Program-made: the position numbers and the translations under genes | Notes under the pieces: generated by a model | Told to the model about the DNA's origin: nothing | Seen by the model: the letters and a program-made list of their open reading frames with translations, nothing else | Database searches by the model: none | Assembly: GCA_000149265.1 (NCBI GenBank) | Contig: CH002902.1 | Location: 195,560 to 259,559, forward strand | Direction of reading: 5' to 3' | Length of the DNA: 64,000 bases | Source: Ciona savignyi | Taxonomy: Eukaryota; Chordata; Ascidiacea; Phlebobranchia; Cionidae | In this document: positions 60,996 to 64,000 of the stretch, one piece after another | Position numbering within the stretch: the first letter of the stretch is position 1 | Layout of the letters: every line of letters starts with the position of its first letter

Positions 60996-61319
60996 ATTTA
61001 ACGCCGTGCTTAAATTCTGGGGTCTGTAGGGAATTTTCGTGACGTGATTTACCGATAATTTTTCACTGTACATCCCAATTATATAAGCTAATACTACCGA
61101 ATATTTTAAATGAATTGGAAATTTTCTTCCTAATAATATATTTAATAAATGGAGATTTTACAGTAAAGGGTTACACATAAGTTTGAATTTGAAGGGAGCC
61201 CATAAGTACGCCCTCCAGGTAACCCTTTCACCACGACGGAACTTTTGGCGTTTTTGGCACTTTTGAGTAAGGTTGCTTTGATCTCGTTTGCTGCGAATAC
61301 TGTTGGACTTAGGACAAAA

Positions 61320-61560
61320 TAATCTATTACAAAGTTGTCCAGTATATAATTTTCTACAAATTGGTATTTTTATTTTTTTGATGACGTCGTAGAATTTGTA
61401 ATGACGTCATAATCAGTATTTTATACTCTAATTACTTGTTACTGGTAGCTGTAGAACATAGTAATGTATTACAAAGTTGTTCAGAATGAAATTTCCAATA
61501 AAGTTACGTATTTTATTTTTTGATGACGTTAACTAAGTGTGATGACGTCACACATGACTG
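61320..61560. repeat. Two tandem copies of a ~142-bp unit with TGACGTCA sites
   Basis: TATTACAAAGTTGT occurs at 61325 and about 61467, each followed by TTTTTTGATGACGT and a second TGACGTCA. Copies differ by substitutions and short indels. Confidence 0.55.
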
Positions 61561-62202
61561 ACAAATATGGCATTTCATCACCAGAATTACTGTCGGCCTC
61601 GATCATGCTGGTAGCCTGATCGGCGGTAAACTACGGCGAAGTTGCCATATTTCTTTTGAATATCAAATAATAATTGAATAACAAACAAAACAAAGACGAA
61701 AAAATGAGATAAATATCAATAGTAATTAGAAAAAGTCATATGTATACTTATGTCGTTGAAAGATCGAAAATGACTGGTGAAAGCGAAAACAAAGATGGCT
61801 ACTGCTAGTTTTATTCTCACAGCAACTAGTGTAACAATTTTAACTCCCCAGAACCCGAAAAAGCGATGTTTTACCTAAAAGTTAAACTAGATACAAAAAT
61901 TTTGAAGAAAAATGTTTGGAGCAATATTACTCAAAAATTTTAAATTTAAAGGTTATTTTTTATGCGTTATTTCGAAAGATCTATTCAAATGCTTTCCAAA
62001 ATTATAAGAACTAGAAAAATCCCCCAAGAAACGACTGAATTGTGCATTTTTTTTTCGGGGACACCTATTGGTTACAAATATGTAAGGATCGTGGTCTAAG
62101 GGTATGGAACCAACCTATTAACACGATATGTTGCAGTCGCTTAACCTAGCCCAACTTTTAAAGCCTTCCCCTAACAATACGAAAACATGCACGTCATTTC
62201 GC

Positions 62203-62356
62203 TTATTAGCTGACAAAAATAAACAATTTTTACTTGACCACTTTAACTTTAACTTTCAAACCGTTCAAAAATAAGAAATTCACTATCTAATGATAGCTTA
62301 CGATAAAACATTCAAACACCAAATTAACTAGAGAGTGTCAACCACGTGTTTAACCA
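62203..62356. repeat. Left arm of a ~154-bp inverted repeat
   Basis: Reverse complement of 63847-64000 with near-complete identity; for example TTATTAGCTGACAAAAATAA here and its complement at the very end of the window. The arms enclose about 1.5 kb. The outer boundary on the right is beyond the window. Confidence 0.85.
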
Positions 62357-62610
62357 CCACTGTTTGTAAAACACCTGTTGTATGTCATATATTCATGCTA
62401 CAGGGTCCCTAACCACATTTTGTATTTAATACACTGAAGGTTATGTTATATAACAATTCTTAATGTTTTAATCTGATTTGTCGATCTCATTGTCTGATTT
62501 GTCGATCGATCTCCTTGTTGGAGATGTCAGTACGATATGACATACTTGTTACAATCATAATTCATTTCTTTCTTTTAATTAAAATAGAGTGTTTAATGGT
62601 CTAACATTTT

Positions 62611-63535
62611 ACCAAATCTGATTTAAATTGGAGCTGCCGTTCAAGCGATTTGCGCAAAAAAGCTAATTTTTTTGGAAAAAATACCGCTTTGGTTTCTAAC
62701 GTCTCAGGGGAATTCCCCTGGATTTATTATCCAAAATTTTAGTTTCTGAATATCTAGCCCATGTTGTCTAACAAATAACAAAGTTTGATTGCGCATACAT
62801 TTTTTTTCTTGTAGATGTCGGGTCGACATGGCATGCCTGTCAAAATCATGATTTGACAACAAAAGCTTATTTTTTAGGGTATTTCCCTAAGTAATTTTTT
62901 TTATTTCTTTTAAGTGTTAAATCAGTTACTAATGCTTTTACACTTTATCAAATCTGATTCAAATTGGTGCTACCGTTCAAGCGCTATGCGCAAAAGAGCT
63001 AAATTTTTAGAAAAAAATACCGCTTGGGTTTTTAATGTGCCAGGGGAATTCCCCTGGATTTATAACCCAAAATTTTGGTTTCTGCATATCTAGACCACGT
63101 TTTTTTTAAAAAAAAAAAGTCTCTTTGCGATTTAATTATTCCTTCTGGTAGATGTCGAGGCGACATGGCATGCCTGTCACAATCATGACTTGACAACAAA
63201 ATCTTATTTTTTAGGGTATTTCTCTAGGTAATTTTTTTATTTCTTTTAAGTGTTAAATCAGTTACTAATACACTCATATTTTATCAAATCTGATTTAAAT
63301 TGGAGCTACCGTTCAAGCGCTATTCCCAAAAAAGCTCATTTTTTTAAATACCGTTTTGGTTTTTAACGTCCCAGGGGCATTTCCCTGGATTTATCATCCA
63401 AAATTTTGGCTTCTGCATATCTAGACTATGTGGTCTAACAAATTACCGAGTTTCGTTGTGATTCCATTACCACTTTTGGTAGATGTCGGGTCCACAAATC
63501 ATACCTGTCAAGCGTTTGACGAAAAAAAAATATGT
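62611..63535. repeat. 336-bp tandem repeat, about 2.7 copies
   Basis: Copies begin at 62611, 62947 and 63283, an exact 336-bp period. Shared blocks are CGTTCAAGCG, AATACCG(C/T)TTTGGTTT, a CAGGGGAATTCCCCTGG palindrome (altered in copy three), TAGATGTCGGGTCGACATGG and TTTTTTATTTCTTTTAAGTG. It lies between the arms of the long inverted repeat. No open frame spans a unit. Confidence 0.85.
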
Positions 63536-63709
63536 GTCCAATTTTTCCAAATGGGACCCACAATAACATATAACTTAATATTGTAAGACCTTTCATTTCT
63601 GTTTAGATTAATTGACGTTACGCCCCTCAAAACGAACCGCGTACCAAACAAAAAAAATAAAGTAAGTAGAAATTGGCGGGCGTTCACACTGTCATGTAAA
63701 CTGGCGTTT

Positions 63710-63840
63710 ACACTACCCTTGCCGCCATTTTAAATGGTTTTGAAGCACATAATGGACTACAAGAACCGTTTTCAATATCTGGAAGATCAGTTGCGTCTGG
63801 ATCCGGTAGAAATTTAACTTCTGAACCAATGAAACAAGGA
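63710..63840 (-). pseudogene. Frameshifted fragment of a P450 last exon
   Basis: On the minus strand this matches the 3' part of exon 56629-56946, from about SLVQKFEF to the stop. LPDIENGS, PLCA-x-KPFKM and A-ARVV are kept. One base is missing near the QKFEF codons, which breaks the frame, and the homology stops abruptly next to the inverted-repeat arm, so the haem-binding part is absent. It is a decayed or truncated second CYP copy. Confidence 0.8.
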
Positions 63841-63846
63841 AAATGG

Positions 63847-64000
63847 TGGTTAAACACGTGGTTGACACTCTCTAGTTAATTTGGTGTTTGAATGTTTTAT
63901 CGTAAGCTATCATTAGATAGTGAATTTCTTATTTTTGAACGGTTTGAAGTTAAAGTTAAAGTGGTCAAGTAAAAATTGTTTATTTTTGTCAGCTAATAAG
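63847..64000. repeat. Right arm of the ~154-bp inverted repeat
   Basis: Inverted copy of 62203-62356. It begins right after the P450 pseudogene fragment and reaches the window edge, so its full length is unknown. Confidence 0.85.

Larger units (their letters stand above)
60067..62202. other. P450 upstream region and start of the duplicated unit
   Basis: No coding exon seen on either strand. It includes the presumed P450 promoter, direct repeat arm 2 and the 142-bp tandem pair; the rest is AT-rich unique-looking sequence. Confidence 0.5.

Noticed and set aside
62203..64000. CRISPR-like array in the 336-bp repeats
   Set aside because: Units are contiguous 336-bp tandem copies without short repeats and unique spacers, in a eukaryotic genome.

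Overview
This is eukaryotic DNA from a compact, AT-rich animal genome. Protein-coding genes are split into many short exons with consensus GT-AG splice sites, and two runs of exactly 100 N mark scaffold gaps (17698-17797 and 42096-42195). Gene content (Mediator MED20, ABHD4/5, a GLUT-type carrier, an Fe65-type PTB adaptor, a CYP2-type P450), small introns, tRNA-derived SINEs and dense gene packing suggest an invertebrate chordate. An ascidian tunicate such as Ciona is my best guess; that is an inference from style and content, not a proven identification.

Layout, left to right. (1) 78-1791, minus strand: MED20 followed 175 bp later by the 5' part of an ABHD4/5-like alpha/beta hydrolase that runs off the left edge. 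(2) 1.8-5.0 kb: gene-free, with nested repeats and SINEs. (3) 5012-6939, plus: a small secreted von Willebrand factor A protein in five exons. (4) 7623-12911, plus: a ten-exon sugar-transporter-like MFS protein of 543 residues. (5) 13562-28050, minus, converging on the transporter: a 32-exon secreted protein of about 2038 residues with 22 ShKT domains, 11 thrombospondin type 1 repeats, Thr-rich linkers and a C-terminal F5/8C (discoidin) domain. (6) 28952-34116, minus: an eleven-exon basic protein that I do not recognise. (7) 35054-42249 and 42837-51164, minus: two tandem glycoside hydrolase family 3 (beta-xylosidase-like) genes with identical exon structure and a mosaic identity pattern. (8) 52423-53856, minus: a single-exon Fe65-like protein with two PTB domains and no WW domain. 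(9) 56629-60066, minus: a nine-exon CYP2-type cytochrome P450. (10) 60.7-64.0 kb: the start of a second, degenerate copy of the P450 locus with a frameshifted last-exon fragment, a long inverted repeat and a three-copy 336-bp tandem repeat.

The genes do not form one pathway. Linked groupings are MED20-ABHD (a candidate operon), the GH3 tandem pair and the duplicated P450 locus. The most unusual coding locus is the ShKT/TSR/F5-8C protein: every ShKT domain keeps its six cysteines and most domains sit on phase 1-1 exons, so the reading frame closes exactly over 32 exons. All exon models were built by eye from splice sites, frame and domain continuity; for each complete multi-exon model the summed coding length is a multiple of three.
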